Assembly: GCF_000428585.1 (NCBI RefSeq)
Contig: NZ_AUAF01000004.1
Span: 36,968 to 100,967, forward strand
Direction: 5' to 3'
Length of the DNA stretch: 64,000 bases
Origin: Zooshikella ganghwensis DSM 15267
Lineage (GTDB): Bacteria; Pseudomonadota; Gammaproteobacteria; Pseudomonadales; Zooshikellaceae
This document shows, in pieces, positions 57,085-64,000 of this stretch. The notes under the pieces were generated by a model. The model was not told the DNA's origin. It did no database searches and saw only the letters and a program-made list of their open reading frames with translations. Position numbers and translations under genes: made by a program. Each line of letters starts with the position of its first letter. Within the stretch, counting starts at the first letter, position 1.

Positions 57085-59409
57085 TTAAACATCACCTTCA
57101 TCTTGATCAAAACTATCTGCTTTATTGTCATCAATTCTATTTTGTTTTTTGATTTCATCAGCCGCCAAAACAGCCACTATCGCTGCAGCCGATTTAGCAA
57201 TATGAGATGGTAGCGGAATATTGCCTGTAGCCTCGGCCCCCTCTCCTCCTTCCTCTGGTAGTCGCACACGTACTTCACGATGGGCAAACTTAATACCATT
57301 ACTTTCCAGAGCTTCCTTCACTCTCCGATAAGCTTCACGTCGAATCACCCACTGCTCACCAGGCTTACAGGTGAACTTCATTCGAACAATTAATGCTGAT
57401 TCTTCGACGCGTGTAACTCCCTGAGACTTTAGTGGTAGCAGAAAATGCTGACCATATTCCGGGTCTTCCGCCATTTGCTGTCCCACTTTTTTAATTACTT
57501 TTCGTACCTTTTCAAGGTCAGTATCATAAGGTAAACGGAGTTCTAGTTTCATTGTTACCCAATCACGACTTAAATTAACGACTGTCGCGATTTCACTATA
57601 AGGTAATGTCTGTACTGCGCCTAGGTGGTGACGTAGTCGCATAGACCGTACTGAAATATGCTCAACAGTCCCTCTTAAACCTGCGGCTTCGATATATTCT
57701 CCACGCCGAAATGCATCATCCCACAGGAAAAACACCCCTGAAATAATATCCTGCACTAATTTTTGAGCGCCAAAACCAATAGCAATACCGACTACCCCAG
57801 CTCCTGCTATTAATGGCCCAATTTGAACCCCAAGTGACTGTAAAATGGTAATGATGACTGTGACAACAATAACAGCTAATAAAAACGTTCTTAACAACGG
57901 CAAAAAGGTTTCTACTCGTGAAGCCCCTGTGCCCCCACCTTCTCCCTCCAAAGAACTGGCTTCCTCGTCAGATAATGGTTCAGGTAATTTACGCTCTATC
58001 AGTGAATGAATAACCTCCCAGGCAATATACGCAGTAAGCAGTGTAATCATGATATCTACTGCTGCATAAATTACCCGTTGACCTACTGCCGTGTTCAAAA
58101 TAGCCAAAGCCCCAAATCCCCAGGATTCAGCTAATGCTACAATGGCAGTACCAATTAGCAATATACGAAAGCCCAACTGTAATACATGAACAAATCGATA
58201 TGAGCGTTCAGGAAATGTCCTACTTTGCAACCATTGAAGGGTGATCACTTTGAGTAATAAGCGGTAAAATATACGGTCGATCAGCGGAAAAAATAGTGTA
58301 ATCCACCACGCAATACTAACTTTATCTACAAGCTCGTAATTGCCGGCAATTAAATTCATTGCCCAAACACCCCAAAGTGCCACAATCCAGAACGAGAATA
58401 ACAAAGGCCAAGCTTGAGCGACTATTTGTATAGCGGTCGAACAGTCTTTTTTCTCTGATTTTTCTAATTTCTCTGGCTTTACAAGTTTTTCTTGGAATAA
58501 TTCGGCAATAAGTTTTCTCTCTCGCCAGGTAAAAGCAATAACCAGGATAGTTAATGGGATTCCTACTAAAACAATGATTGCAAAGTCATTCAATACTTGG
58601 GGTACACCATGAGCTAATGCAAGGCTAAATATTTCCCCCATAGCAAAATAAATAACACTGAATAAAATAACCCAACGATGGAATCTTGCAGCATCCAGGC
58701 AATGCAAAGGTAATGGTCGAATGCCTTTACTGTGAGGTGCAAAAATAGCTCGGGATAATACATATGCAATCCGAATGTTAATCACTGCATAAAGCACTGA
58801 AAGCATTGCAGTTTCAAGCCCTTCAAACTGCTCGACCCCAAATATAAATAAAGCACAGCCTGCAGCAAAAAAGCCAACACTCATCAGGTTAAAACAAACG
58901 CGCAATACAAAATAACCCAGCACCGTCGACCATTCATGGGACTCTTGCGTTAGAATTCGTTGATTAAACTGATTGAGTTTAATACCAAGCACTTTCTCTA
59001 CTATTACCCCAAAAATGAGCATACCAGCGGTAAGCATCAATAGCAGAGTGAAGGCATCCTCTTGTTCTCCCAAAATACCTTGAGAAAGTCGATCCGATAT
59101 TTCTGGCCACTGCTGTAAACTGTTTTTAATTTCTTGAAAGCGTTGTCTAAATAACCCTGCTTGATCCCGAAATGTGTTAAACATATGTTGCTTGGTGCGT
59201 GACTCAGCATCAGCTGTCATTTTATCAATGAGCAACGCTCGCACTTCTTTATCGCTTAACGGTGCTATTTCAGCTTCAACAGACGTTTTATCATTAATCT
59301 GCGAAGACGCTACCGCATTAGCTGAACTGGGTACTATGGCAATCATCAACCATCCCAATACAAAATAGCTCACTGCGAATAATATCATTCGAGACCACGG
59401 TAATGGCAC
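57085..59409 (-). CDS. large MscS-family mechanosensitive channel (YbiO-like)
   Basis: A 774-residue inner-membrane channel that releases solutes under hypo-osmotic stress. The N-terminus is a membrane or signal segment (ILFAVSYFVLGWLMIAI), followed by a helical periplasmic region and about ten membrane helices. The pore helix and MscS core are near residues 540-570 (GPLIAGAGVVGIAIGFGAQKLVQDIISG). The beta domain (GTVEHISVRSMRLRHHLGAVQTLPYSEI) and cytoplasmic cage follow. Size and layout fit YbiO. GGAGG lies eight bases before the GTG at 59409, which is preferred over a TTG further upstream; an ATG at 59388 is also possible. Confidence 0.88.
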   Translation of the reverse strand: MPLPWSRMILFAVSYFVLGWLMIAIVPSSANAVASSQINDKTSVEAEIAPLSDKEVRALLIDKMTADAESRTKQHMFNTFRDQAGLFRQRFQEIKNSLQQWPEISDRLSQGILGEQEDAFTLLLMLTAGMLIFGVIVEKVLGIKLNQFNQRILTQESHEWSTVLGYFVLRVCFNLMSVGFFAAGCALFIFGVEQFEGLETAMLSVLYAVINIRIAYVLSRAIFAPHSKGIRPLPLHCLDAARFHRWVILFSVIYFAMGEIFSLALAHGVPQVLNDFAIIVLVGIPLTILVIAFTWRERKLIAELFQEKLVKPEKLEKSEKKDCSTAIQIVAQAWPLLFSFWIVALWGVWAMNLIAGNYELVDKVSIAWWITLFFPLIDRIFYRLLLKVITLQWLQSRTFPERSYRFVHVLQLGFRILLIGTAIVALAESWGFGALAILNTAVGQRVIYAAVDIMITLLTAYIAWEVIHSLIERKLPEPLSDEEASSLEGEGGGTGASRVETFLPLLRTFLLAVIVVTVIITILQSLGVQIGPLIAGAGVVGIAIGFGAQKLVQDIISGVFFLWDDAFRRGEYIEAAGLRGTVEHISVRSMRLRHHLGAVQTLPYSEIATVVNLSRDWVTMKLELRLPYDTDLEKVRKVIKKVGQQMAEDPEYGQHFLLPLKSQGVTRVEESALIVRMKFTCKPGEQWVIRREAYRRVKEALESNGIKFAHREVRVRLPEEGGEGAEATGNIPLPSHIAKSAAAIVAVLAADEIKKQNRIDDNKADSFDQDEGDV

Positions 59410-59595
59410 GGACTTCACCTCCAAACCCAGTAAAAAATAAACAACTTTGTGACAATTAAATTATCATAATAGGTTTTTTGTATAACCTTATAAAATAATT
59501 TTATAGTGCACATTCTTACAGTAATTATTTTCGCTAACAAGTCGCAATCATTAGAAATGACTGCTATACCAATGTAAAACCATTATACATATTTA

Positions 59596-59610
59596 CCCTC
59601 ATAATGAGGG
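59596..59610 (+). promoter_or_regulatory. small palindrome before the ABC-type binding protein gene
   Basis: CCCTCAT-A-ATGAGGG is a perfect palindrome 27 bases ahead of the next ATG. It may be an operator or leader hairpin. A TTATACAT box lies just upstream and could be the -10. Confidence 0.35.
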
Positions 59611-59637
59611 CCGCAAAAGGTCAGGAGCGAGTTAATT

Positions 59638-60732
59638 ATGATTTCATCAATACGACACATATCCTTAATCTGCCTACTGGTTATTACCACCTGTACAGTT
59701 AATGCCAAAACCCTTGCACTTATCACTACTCGATCAGCAGGTGACTCTTTCTGGGGTCCCGTTGAGGAGTTTATGCATGCTGCTTGCAGAGATTTAGGCA
59801 TGGAGCTCAAAGTATTCTACGCTGAGGGACGTCGCGAAAATATGATTTCTGCTTTTCAGAAAGCTATTAACGAAAAGGTTGATGCCGTCGTATTCCCAAA
59901 CTTTCAAAAATCAGCTTACCAACTCATTAAAGCTGCAGAAGAGGCAAAAGTACCTGTCTTCTTATTTAACTCTGGTATATCCAGTGAGCACGCTAACACT
60001 GTGGGTAAACCACGGGAAAAATACAAATTCTGGCTAGGCGAAATGTTGCCCGATGACAAAGGCGCTGGAGCAAACCTCGCCAATACCCTGGTTGATATGG
60101 CTAAAAACGCTGGAAAATTGGGTAAAGATGGCAAGGTTCACGTCATTGCCATTTCTGGCCATAGCACCGATGGTGCTGCGATTGAACGAAATAAAGGCCT
60201 GAAAGCAGCGATGAAACGGAGTGATGCAGTGCTTAAACAGGTCGTACCAGCAAACTGGGATAAGGATACTGCTAACCTCAAATTCTCAAAACTGTACGAA
60301 CGCTACCCAGAAGCCTCAGTCGGGTGGGCAGCCAGTGATCTTATGTCCATTGGTATTGTTGATGCCATAAAAAAACTAGGGAAAACACCAGGCCAGGATA
60401 TTTTCACTGGTGGTGTTGATTTAAGTAAAGAAGGTATGGAAGCTGTTAGCCAAGGGACCATGTCAGTCACAGCAGGAGGTCACTTCATGGAAGGAGGCTG
60501 GGTTGCAGTAATGCTCTACGACTACTTTAATGGTATCGATTTTGTCGATGAGGGTCTTTCCATGCGCTCAAAAATGAGTGTCATTACAAAAGATGCTGTT
60601 CAAGAATATCTAAAACGATTTGGGAAAGGAAACTGGGAAGCTATCGACTTTAAACAATTTTCCAAAAAACATAATAGTGATTTGAAAAAATATAACTTTG
60701 GTTTAGATACCGTTATGGCTCAGCCTCAATAA
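59638..60732 (+). CDS. periplasmic sugar-type (type I) substrate-binding protein, orphan
   Basis: It is 364 residues with a signal peptide (LICLLVITTCTVNA). The fold resembles ribose- or autoinducer-binding proteins: LALITTRSAGDSFWGPVEEFMHAA at the first strand, AINEKVDAVVFPNFQKSA, VPVFLFNSG, HVIAISGHSTDGAAIERNKGL, WAASDLMSIGIVDAIKKLG, FTGGVDLSKEGMEAV and SVTAGGHFMEGGW. No permease or ATPase gene is near. It may therefore serve a distant transporter or a LuxQ-like or chemotaxis sensor. Ligand unknown. Confidence 0.8.
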   Translation: MISSIRHISLICLLVITTCTVNAKTLALITTRSAGDSFWGPVEEFMHAACRDLGMELKVFYAEGRRENMISAFQKAINEKVDAVVFPNFQKSAYQLIKAAEEAKVPVFLFNSGISSEHANTVGKPREKYKFWLGEMLPDDKGAGANLANTLVDMAKNAGKLGKDGKVHVIAISGHSTDGAAIERNKGLKAAMKRSDAVLKQVVPANWDKDTANLKFSKLYERYPEASVGWAASDLMSIGIVDAIKKLGKTPGQDIFTGGVDLSKEGMEAVSQGTMSVTAGGHFMEGGWVAVMLYDYFNGIDFVDEGLSMRSKMSVITKDAVQEYLKRFGKGNWEAIDFKQFSKKHNSDLKKYNFGLDTVMAQPQ

Positions 60733-60767
60733 GCCAAGCGTTTAACCAAAAAGATCTACTTTACTTC

Positions 60768-60825
60768 AAGCTGCCCTGGTTAAATGTTATTATTTTAAGC
60801 AACATCTAACCTAATTGGGCAGCTT
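60768..60825. repeat. long imperfect palindrome after the binding protein gene
   Basis: The outer arms AAGCTGCCC (60768-60776) and GGGCAGCTT (60817-60825) are exact complements. The inner arms GGTTAAATGTT and AACATCTAACC pair at ten of eleven bases, leaving a 12-base loop. No T tract follows. It could be a strong mRNA 3' end structure or a small palindromic element. Confidence 0.6.
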
Positions 60826-60845
60826 AAACGCAACACTACTCTTCT

Positions 60846-60860
60846 TAGGGCCTGTTAACA
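60846..60860 (+). repeat. TAGGGCCTGTTRACA element, copy 2
   Basis: TAGGGCCTGTTAACA matches 51174-51188 at 14 of 15 bases. It lies about 120 bases before the serine protease start. Confidence 0.4.
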
Positions 60861-60966
60861 CATTATCGAGCGATAAATACTATCAATAGTACGACAACTG
60901 GTACTTATTCTTGAGTGCGTGTTTAGTAACATGGCACGACAGTTCATGACTAACTGGAGTGTAAAC

Positions 60967-62484
60967 ATGTTACTAAGAATAAATGGACGTTATTTAATTC
61001 TTTCCAGTCTATTCTCAACAATATTCTTATCTCCCCTTACTACAGCTGTAGCTTCAAACAATCAATATGATTGGGGGGAAGGTTTAATTAATTTTAGTGA
61101 TTCAACACTAGTTAATAACCAGCAGGGGGAACATAATCACTGGCGAGCTATTGCTCGAGTATCCGTTAGCGGTGGAATGACTTGCACAGGTACATTTATT
61201 GATACAGGCAGTGACAATGGACCAGCTTATGTATTAACGAATGGGCACTGTACAGGCGTTTGGAATGAAAACGAGTTTCAAGTTAATAAAAAAGCATCTG
61301 GGTCTGTCACTTTTAACTATTTCATTGATACAAAGGAACAGCAACAAGCCTATTCGGCTAAAACAATTAAATGGGCAACCATGCGGGGACATGACTTAGC
61401 TGTTATTGAACTTAACGCTACCGTTGGAGAGTTAAAACAAGCAGGCATCACGCCAATGAAGCTGGCAACAAAAGTGTTACCAGAGAACAATGATATCCTT
61501 ATTATCGGTGCACCAACCGATGGCGAGCCCTACGATCAGTCCTACATGCGTATTGCCGCCTGTATCCAAGAATCCACTCACAATGTTATCGAAGCTCACT
61601 GGAACTGGTTTTCAGCTCAACGTAATAAATGTCATGATATTAAAGGTGGTAGTTCTGGTTCTCCGGTCATCAACCGTTACACAAATGAAGTAGTCGGTGT
61701 GTTGAATACGACAACAGCAGGCAGCAGTGATTATGCTGTATGCTTTAGTGGTGCTCCCTGTGAATTAACTGAAAACGGTGTAGAAAAGCAAAAAGACAGT
61801 AACTATGCTTTTCCTGTTACGCAGCTTAGCGCCTGTTTTGTAAATGGTATTTTTGATTTAAATGCTTCCTCTTGCACTTTGGACAAGGGCAATGGCGTAA
61901 CACTTGATTATCAATATGGTGATGCAAAATCTGAAGTAGATGATCAAGGCATCGCGCACTATCCAAGCTGGGAAGCTTCCGTCAAAGGCTATGATTATTA
62001 CCGTTATAAAGTAACCTCATCTCATGCAGCTTGTCTGGATATATACAACTATAGTGGTGTTGTTACTACCGAGCTTCAGCCAATCATTCAAGATACACTT
62101 GGCACTCAAGAAGGGTATCGCTTTTTATGTGTCATTGGAGGAAGTACGCCAGAATACTCTGAACATTGGCAATCACCACAACATGCTACTATTGCACACA
62201 AAAAGCTTGATAGTACTCCACCAACAGTGAGGCCACCACTTCACATTGAGTCTGGTGAAGATAGTGTATTTGCTCAACTAGGTTACTTGCCTCCTGAGAT
62301 CAGTCTTTTTAAAGTGAAACAAGGGCAACCAGACAAAACCGATTGCAATAATATGGAAGGTTATCGTATTCCATTTTGGACCAATTTTTTCTTTAAACGT
62401 GAAGAATTACCCCAAGTACTTTGTGTCATAGCTGCAGATCAGGCAGGTAATGAGTCAGCCCCCTGGAAATTTGATATTAAATAA
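60967..62484 (+). CDS. secreted trypsin-like serine protease with two C-terminal repeats
   Basis: From the ATG at 60967 (GGAG seven bases upstream) it is 505 residues. A signal peptide ends near residue 30 (TTAVAS). The S1 catalytic triad is visible: His94 in VLTNGHC, Asp144 in RGHDLAVIEL and Ser231 in GGSSGSPVIN. After about residue 290 come two similar modules, each with a cysteine pair: YYRYKVTSSHAACLDIY...YRFLCVIGGS and ISLFKVKQGQPDKTDC...PQVLCVIAADQ. These are probably substrate or surface-binding domains. Its target is unknown; export to the periplasm or outside is likely. Confidence 0.8.
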   Translation: MLLRINGRYLILSSLFSTIFLSPLTTAVASNNQYDWGEGLINFSDSTLVNNQQGEHNHWRAIARVSVSGGMTCTGTFIDTGSDNGPAYVLTNGHCTGVWNENEFQVNKKASGSVTFNYFIDTKEQQQAYSAKTIKWATMRGHDLAVIELNATVGELKQAGITPMKLATKVLPENNDILIIGAPTDGEPYDQSYMRIAACIQESTHNVIEAHWNWFSAQRNKCHDIKGGSSGSPVINRYTNEVVGVLNTTTAGSSDYAVCFSGAPCELTENGVEKQKDSNYAFPVTQLSACFVNGIFDLNASSCTLDKGNGVTLDYQYGDAKSEVDDQGIAHYPSWEASVKGYDYYRYKVTSSHAACLDIYNYSGVVTTELQPIIQDTLGTQEGYRFLCVIGGSTPEYSEHWQSPQHATIAHKKLDSTPPTVRPPLHIESGEDSVFAQLGYLPPEISLFKVKQGQPDKTDCNNMEGYRIPFWTNFFFKREELPQVLCVIAADQAGNESAPWKFDIK

Positions 62485-62581
62485 ACCTTTTTAATAAATA
62501 CAAAGAGGAGATTAATGTATCTCCTCTCTGAACCCTTACTTTAGGATAACCCTTAAATAGTAAAGTGCCATTTTAAAGTAC

Positions 62582-63706
62582 TTAGTCATAAGGCTTTTTA
62601 TACGTTATGACTGGCTTTAATTTAGCGATTTTTGTTAATAAACCAGAACGTTCCATTACTTCGATAACGTGATTAATATCTTTATACGCTTCAGGAGCTT
62701 CTTCAAATAGTAGCTCGCGATCATCACAAATTACACGACCACCTATTTTTGTTTGCTGCAATGCGCGTACCGTGTAACGTTTTTTTAGTCGTCCATAGCA
62801 CTCACTACGCTGCCATTTCCGACCAGCACCATGTGCCAGCGAGTTTAAGCTTATCCAATTTGCATGGGGTTGAACTAAATAGCTATAGTCTCCTCTTGAG
62901 CCTGGAATCACTACTGGCCCTAAGTCTGCAGGAACAGCACCTTTACGGTGTAACCAACCTGACTCCCCATTAATACTCACTGGAGCAACTAAGTTATGAG
63001 CCACATCCAACAAACAATGCATTTGGCACTTTATTGCTTTTTGAATACGTAAAGCAATTAACGTACGATTTAATTTTGCCCAAGCCAGTGCCAAATGATG
63101 CTGCGCCATATAAGCTTGCTGAACCTGCTGATTAGATAATGGCTTATGACCATACTCACGAATATGGCTCGCCAATATTTGTTGACCTAAACCACGGGAA
63201 CCTGAATGAATAAGACAGTAGAGCTGGTCTTTAGCCATTGTCATTGATGCAGTGTTCTCATAAACCTCGACCACTTGCTGAAGTTCAGCAAAATGATTTC
63301 CACCACCAACTGTACCTAATGAATCGTTCACCGGTAAATCAGGTATTTCTGATTGCTGTAGTAATGAGGCATAGTCAGTTTCATCCAAGCCGGGTAACTG
63401 ACTCAGTTGCTTTTCTAACTTAGTTAGCTTCAATCGATGCACTATCGCATCAGTACTAAAAAGAGCAACACCACAACCAATATCATTACCCACTAATGCT
63501 GGATACAATGTGTTTTCATTACTCCAGCAAACCACTCCAATTGGATAACCTCGCCCAGGGTGTAAATCAGGCATACCTACAACCTGACGCATACCCTCTA
63601 ATTTTGCAGTAGTTTGTAATTGTTGAAGTGCTCGCCCTTCTATCCAGCATTCTGTGGTTGCTATTAATGCTGTTTTTTCATCAAGAATGCGCAATGAATT
63701 GCCCAT
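62582..63706 (-). CDS. RtcB-family RNA ligase, RtcB2 type
   Basis: GTP and manganese-dependent enzymes of this family join 2',3'-cyclic phosphate or 3'-phosphate to 5'-OH RNA ends. It is 374 residues, shorter than E. coli RtcB and close to RtcB2. Metal ligands are visible: Cys78 (DIGCG), His138 (GGGNHFAE), His167 (HSGSRGLG) and His237 (DVAHNLV). His292 in AHGAGR is the guanylylation site. RtcB2 is usually followed by prfH, and the pair repairs cut 16S rRNA in the decoding centre; here no prfH follows, since a convergent gene begins 98 bases away. AAGG lies six bases before the ATG at 63706. Confidence 0.85.
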   Translation of the reverse strand: MGNSLRILDEKTALIATTECWIEGRALQQLQTTAKLEGMRQVVGMPDLHPGRGYPIGVVCWSNENTLYPALVGNDIGCGVALFSTDAIVHRLKLTKLEKQLSQLPGLDETDYASLLQQSEIPDLPVNDSLGTVGGGNHFAELQQVVEVYENTASMTMAKDQLYCLIHSGSRGLGQQILASHIREYGHKPLSNQQVQQAYMAQHHLALAWAKLNRTLIALRIQKAIKCQMHCLLDVAHNLVAPVSINGESGWLHRKGAVPADLGPVVIPGSRGDYSYLVQPHANWISLNSLAHGAGRKWQRSECYGRLKKRYTVRALQQTKIGGRVICDDRELLFEEAPEAYKDINHVIEVMERSGLLTKIAKLKPVITYKKPYD

Positions 63707-63757
63707 AAACAACCTTGTTAACCAATAAAATAAGGCTCTATATGGATTCCTAGGGGG

Positions 63758-64000
63758 TTATATCAATAGCTCTACTAGATCATTAAGTAAGCTTTTTCCT
63801 CGGCACTTTATATTGTACACAAACTCAAATAATGCTAAATAAAAAGGTAGTTTTTCTTGAGAAATACCTCGATGAGGTCTTAACCATGAGCGTAGTAATG
63901 ACCAACAACCTTCAATGGTGTTAACATGTACTTCGTGAAAACCATCCCCATCTTCATCACGAGCATACTCCCCTTTCCCATGACAAACGGTTTTATGTTG
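63758..64000 (-). mobile_element. IS1595-family transposase, C-terminal part (cut by window edge)
   Basis: The minus-strand frame entering at 64000 reads HKTVCHGKGEYARDEDGDG, then HVNTIEGCWSLLRSWLRPHRG, ISQEKLPFYLALFEFVYN and ends GKSLLNDLVELLI before a TAA. This is the end of an ISXO2-like DDE transposase; NTIEG...W..LR holds the last acidic catalytic residue. The frame is open to the window edge. CCTAGGGGGTTATATCAA next to the stop codon may be the element's end. It lies 45 bases upstream of the RtcB2-like gene. Confidence 0.88.

Noticed and set aside
1..64000. CRISPR arrays, tRNA and rRNA genes
   Set aside because: No regularly spaced repeats and no cloverleaf or rRNA-like stretches were recognised on either strand by eye; a tRNAscan or minced run would settle this.

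Overview
The window is chromosomal DNA of a moderately AT-rich marine-type gammaproteobacterium. Gene order matches the Pseudomonas/Oceanospirillales core: tkt-epd-pgk-fba; an ArsR-methyltransferase regulator with metK, ahcY and metF; pilGHIJK-chpABC; gshB-tonB-yqgE-ruvX; pilT-pilU; yggS-proC-yggT; metX-metW-DUF4426-rdgB-hemW. The low GC and accessory content argue against Pseudomonas itself. I cannot assign a species from the sequence alone.

Layout. (1) 1-1427: a NodU/CmcH-type carbamoyltransferase cut by the left edge. (2) 1.6-7.4 kb, minus strand: tkt, epd, pgk, fba. (3) 7.6-13.1 kb, plus strand: the methyl cycle. A SahR-like regulator sits behind a perfect 16+16 bp palindrome, followed by metK, ahcY, metF and rsmE. 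(4) 13.2-26.0 kb, minus strand: the complete Pil-Chp chemosensory system for type IV pili, with a giant ChpA of about 2250 residues. (5) 26.3-34.2 kb: gshB, tonB, yqgE and ruvX; the twitching ATPases pilT and pilU; yggS, proC and yggT. (6) 34.5-41.5 kb: a dynamin-like GTPase placed before metX-metW, then DUF4426, rdgB, hemW and a small membrane protein. (7) 41.5-64 kb: a looser accessory region with long AT-rich spacers. It holds tdh, a double pseudo-receiver protein, an e(P4)-type acid phosphatase, a YnbA-like CDP-alcohol phosphatidyltransferase, sdaC-sdaA, endonuclease V, two orphan periplasmic binding proteins, a MATE exporter, a secreted HEETH protein, phnP, a large MscS-type channel, a trypsin-like secreted protease, an RtcB2-like RNA ligase without prfH, and the end of an IS1595-type transposase at the right edge.

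How the parts connect. MetK, AhcY, MetF, MetX and MetW form the methionine/SAM/SAH cycle. The palindrome before the regulator suggests feedback control by SAH. PilGHIJK-ChpABC with PilT and PilU control pilus extension and retraction. The orphan protein at 44706-45491 has a second domain that clearly resembles the degenerate receiver at the N-terminus of ChpB, which points to a possible extra Pil-Chp partner. SdaC-SdaA and Tdh point to active serine and threonine catabolism.

The most unusual items are: the ChpB-like double pseudo-receiver; the dynamin-like GTPase beside conserved housekeeping genes; a dispersed palindromic repeat of about 54 bp, with three near-complete copies and several half copies confined to the 44-57 kb accessory region; the long imperfect palindrome in front of ahcY; and the orphan RtcB2.
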